This document shows, in pieces, positions 15,911 through 24,987 of a stretch of DNA of 57,894 nucleotides (position 1 is its first letter; each line of letters begins with the position of its first letter). Where the stretch lies: NCBI GenBank assembly GCA_029265975.1, contig JAJUGN010000010.1:1-57894 (forward strand), given 5' to 3'. The notes under the pieces are model-generated. The model saw nothing but the letters and a program-made list of their open reading frames with translations. It was not told the DNA's origin and searched no databases. A program made the translations under genes and the position numbers. The DNA is from Clostridiales bacterium. GTDB lineage: Bacteria > Bacillota > Clostridia > Oscillospirales > Oscillospiraceae.

Positions 15911-16384
15911 TTACTGAAGCAGGTGATTACTTACATACTCAAGCTGAGCCGCCGTCGGTTTTCCCCTGTCCTTCAGAACCTTCAGCGCCGCGGCCGGCAA
16001 ATAGGTATCCTCGCTCGGGGTATAGGGCAGCCCCAGATAGTAAGCTGTGAACATTTTTACCGAGCCCGTTCCGATTTCATATTTGGAGCCTGAGTATTTG
16101 GTTTCAAGATCCTTGCACTTGAATTTTGCGGCCTCGGCTTCGCTAAGCCCGAACGCGTCGGCAAGATCCTTGAGGGGTATTTTGAAAAGGTTGCTTATTT
16201 CGGAGAAGGAATACGATCCTCTTATATCGTCCGGGTTATATACCTCGGCCAGCTTTTCCTCGCGGTATTTTGCCGGCTCCTTTGTCGTCTGCGTTTTCCA
16301 CAGACCGGACAGGCTGCTGAAGGCTATTCCTGCTACAAATATTGCTATTACTATTATTATTGCGGCCTGCGGCTTAACTTTCAT
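15911..16384 (-). CDS. Membrane-anchored partner of the NapH-like protein, unknown function
   Basis: 157 residues: a hydrophobic N-terminal anchor (residues about 6-28), then a soluble region with DIRGSYSFSEISNLFKIPL and LADAFGLSEAEAAKFKCKDL, helical segments of the kind found C-terminal to some 4Fe-4S membrane proteins in Clostridia. It has only one Cys outside the anchor and no cofactor motif. Its start overlaps the end of the NapH-like gene by 11 bases, so the two products are probably made in step and may form one complex. I do not recognise a named family. Confidence 0.75.
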   Translation of the reverse strand: MKVKPQAAIIIVIAIFVAGIAFSSLSGLWKTQTTKEPAKYREEKLAEVYNPDDIRGSYSFSEISNLFKIPLKDLADAFGLSEAEAAKFKCKDLETKYSGSKYEIGTGSVKMFTAYYLGLPYTPSEDTYLPAAALKVLKDRGKPTAAQLEYVSNHLLQ

Positions 16385-17225
16385 GTGCGGCTCCCTCCTT
16401 TTTAACGGAAATCGTAACCGTGTCCTTGACCGGGCATGACACTTCGCTTGTGCATTTATGGCAGCTTATGCACTGAAGATCGCTTATAACTTCCTTGCTT
16501 GACACTTCTATGTTCATGGGACAGACCTTGTCGCACTTTTTGCAGTTTATGCATGTGCTCTTGCTGCGCCTCAGCTTGAATATTCTGATTTTATTGAACA
16601 GCCCCAGCAGGGCTCCGTAAGGGCATAGGTATTTGCACCAGGGTCTTTCTACTATAAGAGAAAGACCGCTCATCGCGGCGAGCATTATGTAGGCCGAAAC
16701 CGCCACCTCGTTTGTGAAGAAATTAAACAGCGCATAATAGGGGTCGACGTTCTGGAAAACAAGCTTTGCGGTTGCGGCGGTATTGTAAATAACCATTATG
16801 AGCACTACATATCTTAAATACCTCAGCGCCTTGTCAAGCTTTGCCGGAACCACCTTGTTATATTTATTCGGAAAGAGCTTTGCGCCGAGCTTTCCTATCC
16901 ATTCCTGATACGCTCCGAAGGGACAAATGTAGCCGCAGAATATGGCTCCGAACAGCAGAGCCGTTACTACCGAGATTATGGCGAGGATAAGTGACGAGCT
17001 GTGTATTTTTTGTACGTACATCCCAGTCGTGACCAAGCGGTAGAGTGTTTCAACGCCTCCGAAGGGACAGACCGCGTGGAGCGAGGCCTCCGATGCAAAA
17101 GGTATCGTTATTCCTTTTTCGGCAAGCCATTTGCTGACGGTTATGAAGAACACAAGAGCGAAAACCGCTATCTGTACAGCCAGCCTTAAAGCGGCTGCGC
17201 CTTTCTTTTTCTTTTTATTTTCCAC
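16374..17225 (-). CDS. NapH/YccM-like polyferredoxin membrane protein
   Basis: 283 residues with about five membrane segments and four Cys motifs: HAVCPFGGVETLY near residue 50, CGYICPFGAYQEW, CKYLCPYGALLG, then two C-terminal 4Fe-4S sites (CINCKKCDKVCP and CISCHKCTSEVSCP, the latter with an altered spacing). Such NapH/NosR-type proteins carry electrons from the quinone or ferredoxin pool across the membrane to extracytoplasmic acceptors. The start is a GTG with an ideal GGAGG eight bases upstream. It heads a two-gene operon with the small anchored protein and is divergent from a carboxylate permease. It may connect functionally to the FMN-binding proteins at 3.1-4.2 kb, but they are 12 kb away. 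Confidence 0.88.
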   Translation of the reverse strand: MENKKKKKGAAALRLAVQIAVFALVFFITVSKWLAEKGITIPFASEASLHAVCPFGGVETLYRLVTTGMYVQKIHSSSLILAIISVVTALLFGAIFCGYICPFGAYQEWIGKLGAKLFPNKYNKVVPAKLDKALRYLRYVVLIMVIYNTAATAKLVFQNVDPYYALFNFFTNEVAVSAYIMLAAMSGLSLIVERPWCKYLCPYGALLGLFNKIRIFKLRRSKSTCINCKKCDKVCPMNIEVSSKEVISDLQCISCHKCTSEVSCPVKDTVTISVKKEGAAHES

Positions 17226-17544
17226 CTGAACTTCCTCCTTCTTTTTGAGGCAATATTAATTTATAAACTTGTCAAAATTGTGTCATTTTCTTAATAAAAT
17301 CTTGTTCTATTAAAATTTAACGATGCATGGACAACATCCATGAGCAATTTTTGCTGTGCATGATGACTAAATCCGCATTATATTACACGCTATATTTAGT
17401 TATGATGTTGAACAAAACGTTTTAGCATGCTACAATACAAAATAAATATTGCTTTCCCTTTTTCACCGCGCTCGGCCAACTCGTCACAGCCGGGCAGAAG
17501 CTTTCATTAAGGCAGTATAAAAAACAGGAGGTAAAAAAAGAGAA
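17226..17544. other. AT-rich divergent control region
   Basis: This 319-base region serves the NapH-like operon (left) and the carboxylate permease (right). It holds the palindrome CATGGA-CAACA-TCCATG at 17326-17342, a looser inverted repeat ACTAAAT/ATTTAGT at 17366-17400 directly before the permease -35 box, and the promoter at 17408-17436. I cannot fix one minus-strand promoter; a TTGACA occurs near 17270 but has no convincing -10. Confidence 0.55.
17408..17436 (+). promoter_or_regulatory. Promoter of the MatC-like permease gene
   Basis: TTGAAC, a 17-base spacer and TACAAT lie about 108 bases upstream of the permease ATG. Confidence 0.72.
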
Positions 17545-18849
17545 ATGACAAATGTTCTGATTTTCTTCGTAGGCTTTATTCTCGCAATCGTAATAGGTCA
17601 GATTTTTAAGATCAACCCCGGCTTTGTCGCCATCGCTCTCGGCTTCATAATCACCTGGATTTTCCTGGGCGCAAAAGGCACATCCAACTCTTTCATCAGT
17701 CTTTTCCCGGTTAGTCTCTTCTGGAACTACGGAATGCCCATCATTTTTTACGCCTTTGCGGCTGCAAACGGAACGCTTAATTCCCTCGGCCAGCACATAA
17801 TCTGGAAGTTCCGCAACGCCAAATGGGCCGTTTCGCTCGCTATTCTCGTAGTCGCCGCCGTCGTCGCCGTCTGCGGAGCCGGCACCTCGAACACCTTCAT
17901 CGTAGCTCCGTTGGCCTGGAGCATCGCGATTCCCGCCGGACTTCCCATTCTTCTTGTCCCGTTTGCGCTTTGGTGCGGCTCCTTCATCGGCTCCTTCTGG
18001 CCCTGGACATCAAACGCGGCTCTCCACATCGGCCTTATAACGCAGAACGTAAAGGGCATCAATGTCGAGAACACCATCTGGGCTATGGGCGCCTACTACG
18101 CGCTTTTTGCCATTGTAATTTTCGTCATAGCCTTCTTTGCGCTTAAAGGCTGGAAAACGCAGGCTCATGCGGACGATTCCGTTATCACAAAGCCCGCCCC
18201 TTTTACAAGCCAGCAGAAAATAACCCTAGGGATAATCTTCCTGCTCATCGCCCTGCTTCTCGTTCCCTCGATACTTAAGACCATTATGCCGAAAAACGCC
18301 GCTTTTGTCTGGATGGCGTCGAACCTTTCCATCCCTGTCACCAGCGCGATCGGCATTTCCATTCTCTGCATACTTAATCTCGGAAACCTTTCCGAGGTCT
18401 TCGGGAAGCATGTCAACTGGAACGTGCTTTGGACAATAACCGGCATGTCCATGTACTGCGGGCTTGCGAACAGCCTCGGCGTTATCACAACGCTTGGCAA
18501 CGCCCTGAAGACACTGCCCCCGGTGATAATAGCTCCCGCGGTTGTGGCTATCGGCGCCGCCCTGAGCTTTGTCGTCTCGGCTTCCGCCGTTCTCCCGCTG
18601 CTTTACGCGATGGTTCCTGCGCTTGCCGCCGCAGCTCACATTTCCCCTGCAGCGATGGTAATAACCGTAGCAATGGGCGTCGGAGTGACCTCTTTCAGCC
18701 CCTTCTCGGTCGGCGGCGCAACCTCTCTTATCGGTGCTCCCCCTGATGTGGCCGGCAAGCTGGTCGTCAAGATGATCGTCTGCGCCGTCGCTATGGCGCT
18801 TTTCGGCGTCGTGCTCGCCTTCCTGGGTGTTTTCCGCATCGGGCTTTAA
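17545..18849 (+). CDS. MatC/SLC13-like carboxylate permease
   Basis: 434 residues, nearly all hydrophobic, with 11 to 13 predicted membrane segments. The first 140 residues resemble the MatC dicarboxylate-carrier N-terminal domain (KINPGFVAIALGFI), and the C-terminal half has a GVTSFSPFSVGGAT segment like the substrate loop of ArsB/SLC13-type transporters. A di- or monocarboxylate is the likely cargo, with sodium or proton coupling. GGAGGT lies 13 bases before the ATG, with a weak AGAG nearer. The gene is monocistronic between its own promoter and a bidirectional terminator. Confidence 0.75.
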   Translation: MTNVLIFFVGFILAIVIGQIFKINPGFVAIALGFIITWIFLGAKGTSNSFISLFPVSLFWNYGMPIIFYAFAAANGTLNSLGQHIIWKFRNAKWAVSLAILVVAAVVAVCGAGTSNTFIVAPLAWSIAIPAGLPILLVPFALWCGSFIGSFWPWTSNAALHIGLITQNVKGINVENTIWAMGAYYALFAIVIFVIAFFALKGWKTQAHADDSVITKPAPFTSQQKITLGIIFLLIALLLVPSILKTIMPKNAAFVWMASNLSIPVTSAIGISILCILNLGNLSEVFGKHVNWNVLWTITGMSMYCGLANSLGVITTLGNALKTLPPVIIAPAVVAIGAALSFVVSASAVLPLLYAMVPALAAAAHISPAAMVITVAMGVGVTSFSPFSVGGATSLIGAPPDVAGKLVVKMIVCAVAMALFGVVLAFLGVFRIGL

Positions 18850-18886
18850 GCGAAAATAGGCGCATTTAGGTACTATGCTTTAATAA

Positions 18887-18928
18887 AAACGGCGTTCCGG
18901 ACATCGAAAGATGACGAAACGCCGTTTT
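18887..18928. terminator. Bidirectional terminator
   Basis: AAAACGGCGTT pairs with AACGCCGTTTT around an imperfect inner stem, between the convergent permease and oppF genes. Confidence 0.82.
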
Positions 18929-18938
18929 CTATTGAATA

Positions 18939-19892
18939 TCAGCCGTTGATTTCTTTTGCCCTGCAGCAGGCCACAAAGTGATTTTCCGAATACTCCTTCA
19001 GAGACTGCGGCTTTTCACACTCCGGCCTTGCGTACTGGCACCTGTTGGCGAACCTGCAGCCCGGCTTCGGGTTTATGGGCGAGGTCACCTCGCCTTTAAG
19101 TATTATCCTTTTCTTCGGGTTGTGGATATCTACCGAGGGAATGGCGGAGAGCAGAGCTTTTGTATAGGGGTGGAGCGGTTTATGGAAAAGCTCCTTCGTA
19201 GGGCAGGTTTCCACCATCTGCCCCATGTACATCACGCTTATATAATGCGATATATAACGCACCACCGACAGGTCGTGTGTGATAAACATGTATGTGAGAT
19301 CGTTGTCCCTCTGAAGGTCCTGAAGAAGATTGAGAATCTGTGCCTGAATTGAAACGTCCAGAGACGACACCGGCTCGTCGCACACTATAAATTTAGGCTT
19401 AAGCGCGAGGGCCCGCGCTATTACCACCCTCTGGCGCCTGCCGCCGTCGAGCTCGTGCGGATATGACAGATAATAGTTTTTCGCAAGCCCCACCATGTCC
19501 ATCAGCTTTTCCGTCTCATACTGCAGTTCGGACTTTGAGAAGCGTTTGGAGAGCATGAGCGGCTCCCTTATCGTATCGCTCACCGTAAGGCGAGGGTTGA
19601 GAGAGGAATACGGGTCCTGGAAAATTATCTGAACCTTCTCCCTGAGCTTTTTCAGCTGCCTCGAATTTAATCTTGTTACATCTTCCCCCTCAAAGAATAT
19701 CCTGCCGTCCGTACTCTCCAAAAGGTGTATCATAGTTCTGCCAAGAGTGGATTTGCCACATCCTGATTCCCCGACGACGCCCATCGTGGAACCGGTCCTG
19801 ATCGAAAAGCTCACGTCGTCGACAGCGTGCAGCATCCCTCTGGGCGTAGTGAAATACTTTTTCAGGTTTTTTACTTCTATGATATTCGACAT
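18939..19892 (-). CDS. oppF: Oligopeptide ABC transporter ATPase (OppF/DppF type)
   Basis: 317 residues: Walker A GESGCGKST, Q-loop FQDPYSSLNP, Walker B FIVCDEPVSSLDV, then the oligopeptide-transporter C-terminal extension with CRFANRCQYARPEC. The signature helix reads LDGGRRQR instead of LSGGQ/QR, a variant seen in some OppF proteins. It powers peptide uptake as the partner of OppD. The frame is open further upstream, but the ATG at 19892 has GGAGG seven bases before it, starts MSNIIEVKNLKKYF, and overlaps the oppD stop codon as TAATG, which implies translational coupling. Last gene of the transporter operon. Confidence 0.92.
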   Translation of the reverse strand: MSNIIEVKNLKKYFTTPRGMLHAVDDVSFSIRTGSTMGVVGESGCGKSTLGRTMIHLLESTDGRIFFEGEDVTRLNSRQLKKLREKVQIIFQDPYSSLNPRLTVSDTIREPLMLSKRFSKSELQYETEKLMDMVGLAKNYYLSYPHELDGGRRQRVVIARALALKPKFIVCDEPVSSLDVSIQAQILNLLQDLQRDNDLTYMFITHDLSVVRYISHYISVMYMGQMVETCPTKELFHKPLHPYTKALLSAIPSVDIHNPKKRIILKGEVTSPINPKPGCRFANRCQYARPECEKPQSLKEYSENHFVACCRAKEING

Positions 19893-20914
19893 TATTTCGC
19901 CTCCATGTCCGCCGCGTGGATGCATCTGCAATAGTGCCCCGGCCTGACCTCCGTCATTTCGATCCTTCCGCTTCTGCACTCTTCCGTGGCATAAGCGCAG
20001 CGCGGATTGAAGTGACAGCCTTTAGGCAGGTCCGATGCATCAGGCGGCATCCCCGGAATCGGCTTGAGGCGGGTCTCGTCGCTGTTTAAGCTGGGAAGCG
20101 AATTGAAAAGACCACGGGTATAAGGATGCGTCGGAAAATCGAATATCTCTTCTTTCGAGCCTTTTTCAATTATCTCGCCCGCGTAAACTATCGCCACCTC
20201 GTCGCAGACTTCTGCGATTACGCCGAGGTCATGCGTTATCATGATCATGGACATTTTGTGCTCCTGCTTGAGCCTGTATATCATATCGAGTATCTGCGCC
20301 TGTATAGTAACGTCAAGCGCCGTTGTAGGCTCGTCTGCGAGCAGCAGGTCCGGATTGCAGGAAAGCGCCATGGCTATTACTATGCGCTGCTTCATCCCCC
20401 CGGAAAACTGGTGGGGATATTCGTTGTAGCGTTCGCTGGGTATGCCCACCATCTCAAGCATCTCGGCTATCTTCTCAGCCGCCTTCTGATGGTTCAGCTT
20501 TTCATGCAGCTTGTAGACCTCCTCGATCTGCTCGCCTATGGTGAGCACCGGGTTCAGCGCCGTCATGGGGTCCTGAAATACCATCGAGATTTTCTTGCCC
20601 CGGATCTCGCCCATCCTTTTAACGGGCGCTTTCAGCAGATCCTCTCCCTCAAAATGCACCTCTCCGCCGACTATCTTCGCCGGAGGATCGGGCAGTATGC
20701 GGAGAATAGACTTTGCTATGGTTGTTTTTCCCGCTCCGGTTTCGCCTACAAGGCCGAGAGTCTGCCCCTTTTTCAGGTCGAACGAAACGCCGTTTACGGC
20801 GCGGATTACCTGACCGCTCGCTGTATATATTACCTGCAGGTCCCTGACCGACAGAAGTGTCTCGCCTTCGGTCTCGGGACGGGTTTCTTTTTTGCTGTCC
20901 AATGCTTCGTTCAT
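19892..20914 (-). CDS. oppD: Oligopeptide ABC transporter ATPase (OppD/DppD type)
   Basis: 340 residues: Walker A GETGAGKTT, signature FSGGMKQR, Walker B LLLADEPTTALDV, H-loop MITHDLGV, then the family's Cys-containing C-terminal extension (CHFNPRCAYATEEC and a later CRC). Together with OppF it forms the nucleotide-binding heterodimer of a dipeptide/oligopeptide importer. The oppC stop codon lies 12 bases upstream of its ATG. Confidence 0.93.
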   Translation of the reverse strand: MNEALDSKKETRPETEGETLLSVRDLQVIYTASGQVIRAVNGVSFDLKKGQTLGLVGETGAGKTTIAKSILRILPDPPAKIVGGEVHFEGEDLLKAPVKRMGEIRGKKISMVFQDPMTALNPVLTIGEQIEEVYKLHEKLNHQKAAEKIAEMLEMVGIPSERYNEYPHQFSGGMKQRIVIAMALSCNPDLLLADEPTTALDVTIQAQILDMIYRLKQEHKMSMIMITHDLGVIAEVCDEVAIVYAGEIIEKGSKEEIFDFPTHPYTRGLFNSLPSLNSDETRLKPIPGMPPDASDLPKGCHFNPRCAYATEECRSGRIEMTEVRPGHYCRCIHAADMEAK

Positions 20915-20926
20915 ATCTTTACACCT

Positions 20927-21811
20927 TTAGTCCTTCAGCTTCGGGTCGAGAGCGTCGCGCAGGCCGTCTCCGAGCATATTCAGGGACAAAACGGCTATCA
21001 TTATCGTAACGCCGGGGAAAATGACGAGATGCGGGTAGTTCGTAATATAGTTCCTGCCGCCCGCAAGCATCGCGCCCCACTCCGGCGTCGGCGGCTGCAC
21101 GCCCAGCCCTATGAAGCTGAGCGATGCCGCGATGAGTATCGCGGTAGCGATGCCCATGGTGGACTGGACGATTAACGGCGAAAGCGCGTTTGGCAGGACA
21201 TGCCTGCTTATTATCCTGAAGTTCGATGCGTTTATTGACGTGGCGGCCTCCAGATATTCCATTTTGCGTATGTTAAGGATTGAGGCCCTGGTCATTCGGG
21301 CGAACGCCGGCGTGACTCCAATCGCAAGCGCTATAATGCAGTTTGTGAAGCCGGGTCCGAGCGTGGCGGAAACCGCAATCGCCAGAACAAGTCCCGGAAT
21401 AGCCTGTATTATGTCGAGTACCCGCATTATCAAAAGGTCCGACTTGCCGCCGAAATAGCCCGCGACCGAGCCTATCGCGGCTCCTGCGACTGCCGCGCAG
21501 GATATCGAGATGATGCCTATGCGCAGCGAATACCTTCCTCCGTACATTATCCTGCTGAGTATGTCGCGCCCGAGTTCGTCCGTTCCGAATGGGTGCTCCC
21601 TGGTCGGAGGGGAGAACATGTTTGAAAGGTCCGTCTTGTCGTACTGATATGGCGCAAGCCAGGGCGAAAAAATCGCCACCAGCGTCATGATGATTATTAT
21701 TATGAGTCCGGCGACGGCAAGCTTGTTCCTCTTGAGGCGGCCCGCTATGTACTTCAACTGGCTCGACTTTTTGAGCTTCCTGCCGGCGGGGCTTGTCATC
21801 TCGTTACGCAT
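20927..21811 (-). CDS. oppC: Oligopeptide ABC transporter permease (OppC/DppC type)
   Basis: 294 residues with six membrane segments, an N-terminal region before the first helix (KRNKLAVAGLIIIIIM), the PPTREHPFGTDELGRDILSR segment diagnostic of OppC/DppC, and the EAA loop (EYLEAATSINAS). The ATG at 21811 has GGAGG seven bases upstream and overlaps the end of oppB by eight bases; the longer frame to 21865 lacks such a site. Confidence 0.92.
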   Translation of the reverse strand: MRNEMTSPAGRKLKKSSQLKYIAGRLKRNKLAVAGLIIIIIMTLVAIFSPWLAPYQYDKTDLSNMFSPPTREHPFGTDELGRDILSRIMYGGRYSLRIGIISISCAAVAGAAIGSVAGYFGGKSDLLIMRVLDIIQAIPGLVLAIAVSATLGPGFTNCIIALAIGVTPAFARMTRASILNIRKMEYLEAATSINASNFRIISRHVLPNALSPLIVQSTMGIATAILIAASLSFIGLGVQPPTPEWGAMLAGGRNYITNYPHLVIFPGVTIMIAVLSLNMLGDGLRDALDPKLKD

Positions 21812-22763
21812 CGCCGATCCTCCTTTTGCTTTTCTGGTACTGGCTTTTGATGCGCGGGTCGACAAAAGCGTAAATGAGGTCCATCAGAAGCATTACAAGA
21901 CTGAACACTATGGACATGAACACAACCGCGCCCTGTATGGCCGGATAATCGCGGCTGTTTATGGCCGTGACCATGTAAACTCCCAGCCCCGGAATAGAGA
22001 ACACCGTCTCTATAACAAGCGCGCCGCCGAGCATAAGCCCGAAGGAGGTTACGGCGTCTGTGACGACCGGAATAAGGGCGTTTCTGAGAGCGTGCTTGTA
22101 AATTACCACCCTTTCAACCTGCCCCTTTGCCCTGGCCGTAACTATATAGTCTGCCCTGATTACCTCCAGCATGCTTGAGCGGGTCTGGCGGGCTATCGTC
22201 GCAAGCCCGCCGAAAGAGCAGGCAATGCACGGCAGTATATAGCTCCTCAGCCCGTCGCCTATGCCCATCGCCGGGAGCAGCGCAAGCTTCAGCGCGAAAA
22301 GCAGAACGAGCATCAGCGCCACCCAAAACCCCGGCATTGATACTCCGAAAAGAGCCACTATCATCGCGACGCTGTCCTGCCACTTATAATGATTTACGGC
22401 CGCAGCGATACCCAGCGGGATTCCTATGACTATCGCTATAAGAATGCTGAAGAAGGCGATCGTAAGCGTGCGGGGAAAACGCTCCATTATGTCCCCGGAA
22501 ACGCTGCGGTTGTTCATATATGACTTTCCCAAATCCTGTTTAAGGATTAAATTTCCCATGTAGTCGGCAAGCCTCTGCACATAGCCTTTGTCAAGCCCCA
22601 GCTCTGCGTTTTTCTGCTTTAGCTGCTCCGCCGAAGCGTTTGAGCCGAGTATGATCGTAGCCGGGTCCCCGGGAGTAAAGTACATGATTGTAAAAATCAG
22701 AACCGTAACTCCGATAGCCACGGGAATGATCATCAGAAGCCTCTTGATAATATACCTTCCCAT
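21804..22763 (-). CDS. oppB: Oligopeptide ABC transporter permease (OppB/DppB type)
   Basis: 319 residues with six membrane segments. MGRYIIKRLLMIIPVAIGVT is the typical OppB start, followed by FTPGDPA, the DLGKSYMNNRSV segment and an EAA-type loop (ADYIVTARAKGQ). It forms the translocation pore with OppC. The AGGA site is eight bases before the ATG. A hairpin separates it from the binding-protein gene 250 bases upstream. Confidence 0.93.
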   Translation of the reverse strand: MGRYIIKRLLMIIPVAIGVTVLIFTIMYFTPGDPATIILGSNASAEQLKQKNAELGLDKGYVQRLADYMGNLILKQDLGKSYMNNRSVSGDIMERFPRTLTIAFFSILIAIVIGIPLGIAAAVNHYKWQDSVAMIVALFGVSMPGFWVALMLVLLFALKLALLPAMGIGDGLRSYILPCIACSFGGLATIARQTRSSMLEVIRADYIVTARAKGQVERVVIYKHALRNALIPVVTDAVTSFGLMLGGALVIETVFSIPGLGVYMVTAINSRDYPAIQGAVVFMSIVFSLVMLLMDLIYAFVDPRIKSQYQKSKRRIGDA

Positions 22764-22917
22764 AAAACTTGTCCTCGTAATTTTTATTTACATTCTCCTG
22801 AAGCATTTTCCGCATTCTGCGCGGGTTAGCTCCCTAAAAAGCCTGAAGCGAAGTAGGCGCATTTGCCGTGCCTCGGCACATTCCCCTCCCGGGCAATCCC
22901 TTTATCCTTTTTAATAA

Positions 22918-22952
22918 ATTCCCCATATGAGCTGCTAACCCATATGGGGAAT
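22918..22952 (-). terminator. Hairpin between the binding-protein gene and oppB
   Basis: A perfect 12-bp stem ATTCCCCATATG/CATATGGGGAAT with an 11-base loop lies about 60 bases after the binding-protein stop. It is followed on the minus strand by a T-containing stretch (TTATTAAAAAGG). It probably gives partial termination, so that more binding protein than permease is made. Confidence 0.7.
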
Positions 22953-23013
22953 CCGAAACTCACATTGACCTGTCGGCACTTAAGCCTGTTTCTCCGGAGT
23001 CCCCGGAAAATGT

Positions 23014-24597
23014 TTATTTGCTAACAAAATTATCAGCGTAAGTGCAGGAACCGGGAATTATCATGTTCTGAGTGTTGACCACTATGGACTTTATCGTGTT
23101 GACATATACATAGCTGTACTTGGAGTACAGAAGACCAGTGCCCACGCAAACCTCCTTGAGATACTGGTGGAAAGCGTCCATGTTCTCGGGCGTATGGGTG
23201 GTTTCGTCCAGGCACTTTTCAAGCATGCTCTGCAGCTTGGAGTCGACAAGGAAGCCGCGGGTCGCGCCCTTGAACATTCTCGCGTCGAAGCTGAATCTCC
23301 AGATAGAGGCCACATAGTCGCCCGAGCCCTTGTTGGTGACCATTATATCCCACTGCGTGGGATCGTTTATGTAGTTGTTGAAAAGGCTGTCGTCATAGCT
23401 CACAATCTTAGATTTGATACCGACTTCGCCGAGCTGAGCCTGAATTATCTGAGCCATCATCTTGTGGGCGGTCGGGGGGCCCGTCATTATCGTGAGAGTC
23501 TGTCCGGAATAGCCGGATTTCGCAATAAGCTCCTTGGCCTTGGCAACATTATACGGGAAGTATTCCTGGGTGTCCCATGCTTTGACATAATCGCCGTAAA
23601 CGCTGTTGCCATAGGTCTTGGCTACCGTTCCTATGCCGCCGTAAGCGCCCTTGATAAGCGCGTTTCTGTCGATCGCGTAGTTTATAGCCTGCCTGAGAGC
23701 CTGGCTTCCCGTGGGCCGATCCTTTGTCGTGTTGAACAGAAGCACCTGGGTAAGCGCGGCGTCTGCCATCTGTACGGTAAAGCCCTTGATGTCTCCGCCG
23801 TCCTGGAAGCGCTTAAGGTCGGTCATGGAAACGTTGTCGGAGAAATCTATGCTGCCGGTCTGAAGCCCCGTAACGACCTGCGCGGGCTCCGCTACCACCT
23901 TATAGACTATCTGGTCCACGTTCTGGCCCGCATAGATGGAGCGAAGCTCCTTGCTCTGCCAGTATTTTTCGTTTTTGACAACCGTAATGCTCGATCCGGG
24001 AACATAGGACTTAACAACATAGGGACCCGTCGCTATCGGCTTGTTTGCCATGCCGTCCTTGTCTGCCTTGTATGCCGCCTGAGAAACGATATAGACGAAA
24101 GTCACGGAGTTGAGGAAACCGCCTATGGTCTTGTCACTCAGAGTAATCTCGACCGTGTAATCGTCTATCTTCTTTATGCTCTTGTACGAGCCGAGGAATG
24201 TCTTCATGTTCCCCTGAGCGGCTGCCTGCTCATAGGAGAACACCACGTCGTCTGCTGTGATTTTGTTGCCTGCGGAGTCCGTTACGTTCTTGTAGAGCGA
24301 CACCTGGTATGTAAGGTCATTGATCTTCTTGTAGCTGGAAGCTATTCTGGGCTTCAGTTCCCCGCCCAGTTTCTCTATCACGAACAGGGATTCATAAATT
24401 TCCGGGTGAACCGTGGCCGCTGTGCTGGCGCCCTTCCACGGCGCCAGAGAGCCCGGGTCGGCAAAAATCGCGATATTTACGGATTTAAGTTTGGGCGCCG
24501 CCGCGGGCGTGGGCGTGCTGCTCGTGCCGCCGGAGCAGCCCGCAAACAGGCTTACGGCAAGCACGAAAACCAGAGCGATTGCAACAAATCTCTTCAT
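23014..24597 (-). CDS. Peptide-binding lipoprotein (SBP family 5)
   Basis: 527 residues. The signal peptide ends in a lipobox SLFAGC, followed by a Ser/Thr/Pro/Ala linker; the mature protein is a family-5 extracellular solute-binding protein (IAIFADPGSLAPWKG, KIDDYTVEITLSD, FNTTKDRPTGSQALRQAINY). It should capture peptides or a similar solute at the cell surface for OppBCDF. The ATG at 24597 has GAGGGAG six bases upstream; an in-frame start 15 bases earlier is less likely. First gene of the operon. Confidence 0.92.
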   Translation of the reverse strand: MKRFVAIALVFVLAVSLFAGCSGGTSSTPTPAAAPKLKSVNIAIFADPGSLAPWKGASTAATVHPEIYESLFVIEKLGGELKPRIASSYKKINDLTYQVSLYKNVTDSAGNKITADDVVFSYEQAAAQGNMKTFLGSYKSIKKIDDYTVEITLSDKTIGGFLNSVTFVYIVSQAAYKADKDGMANKPIATGPYVVKSYVPGSSITVVKNEKYWQSKELRSIYAGQNVDQIVYKVVAEPAQVVTGLQTGSIDFSDNVSMTDLKRFQDGGDIKGFTVQMADAALTQVLLFNTTKDRPTGSQALRQAINYAIDRNALIKGAYGGIGTVAKTYGNSVYGDYVKAWDTQEYFPYNVAKAKELIAKSGYSGQTLTIMTGPPTAHKMMAQIIQAQLGEVGIKSKIVSYDDSLFNNYINDPTQWDIMVTNKGSGDYVASIWRFSFDARMFKGATRGFLVDSKLQSMLEKCLDETTHTPENMDAFHQYLKEVCVGTGLLYSKYSYVYVNTIKSIVVNTQNMIIPGSCTYADNFVSK

Positions 24598-24796
24598 TTC
24601 ATTCTCCCTCATTACATATTTTTTTCAAACCCGAGAGCACTTGCCGCTTCGGGAAGAAATACATGAGCAGGAAAGGCGCGCCGATTTATTTTACTGATTT
24701 GTAAAAATTTTGAATTAAATATTTTACATTTTCAAAAACCGGCGGCCGCCGAAAAAAATATACCCTTATTCCAGTATGAAAAGCCTCTTTATCGAA
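24598..24796 (-). other. Long leader of the peptide transporter operon
   Basis: About 190 bases between the predicted start and the binding-protein ATG. It holds a short GC palindrome CGGCGGCCGCCG followed on the minus strand by GTTTTTG (near 24741-24752), and a CCCGA/TCGGG hairpin with an inner AGC/GCT pairing (near 24632-24655) close to the ribosome-binding site. These could attenuate transcription or hide the Shine-Dalgarno site. I do not match it to a known riboswitch. Confidence 0.4.
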
Positions 24797-24826
24797 AGCA
24801 TACACTATTTGCAAGCGCGTTGTCAA
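24797..24826 (-). promoter_or_regulatory. Promoter of the peptide transporter operon
   Basis: On the minus strand TTGACA (24826-24821), an 18-base spacer and TATGCT (24802-24797) give a good sigma-A promoter about 200 bases before the binding-protein start codon. The 160 bases to the right are AT-rich and hold nothing else I can name. Confidence 0.68.
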
Positions 24827-24987
24827 TAACGCTTATGACTATTGTACAAATAAATTTGAGATCACAGGGCCTCCAAAAAACATATTTTTATCATAATAAT
24901 TTATTACTGTACTTTTTATAGGAAGAAAAAGCAATTTCTTCGTTTGGCAAATGAAAAAATGTTTATTTTCCGCTCTGCGGACAAAAA

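Noticed and set aside
23167-24666. 499-residue open frame opposite the peptide-binding lipoprotein
   Set aside because: Antisense to a certain gene, composition as expected for a shadow frame.
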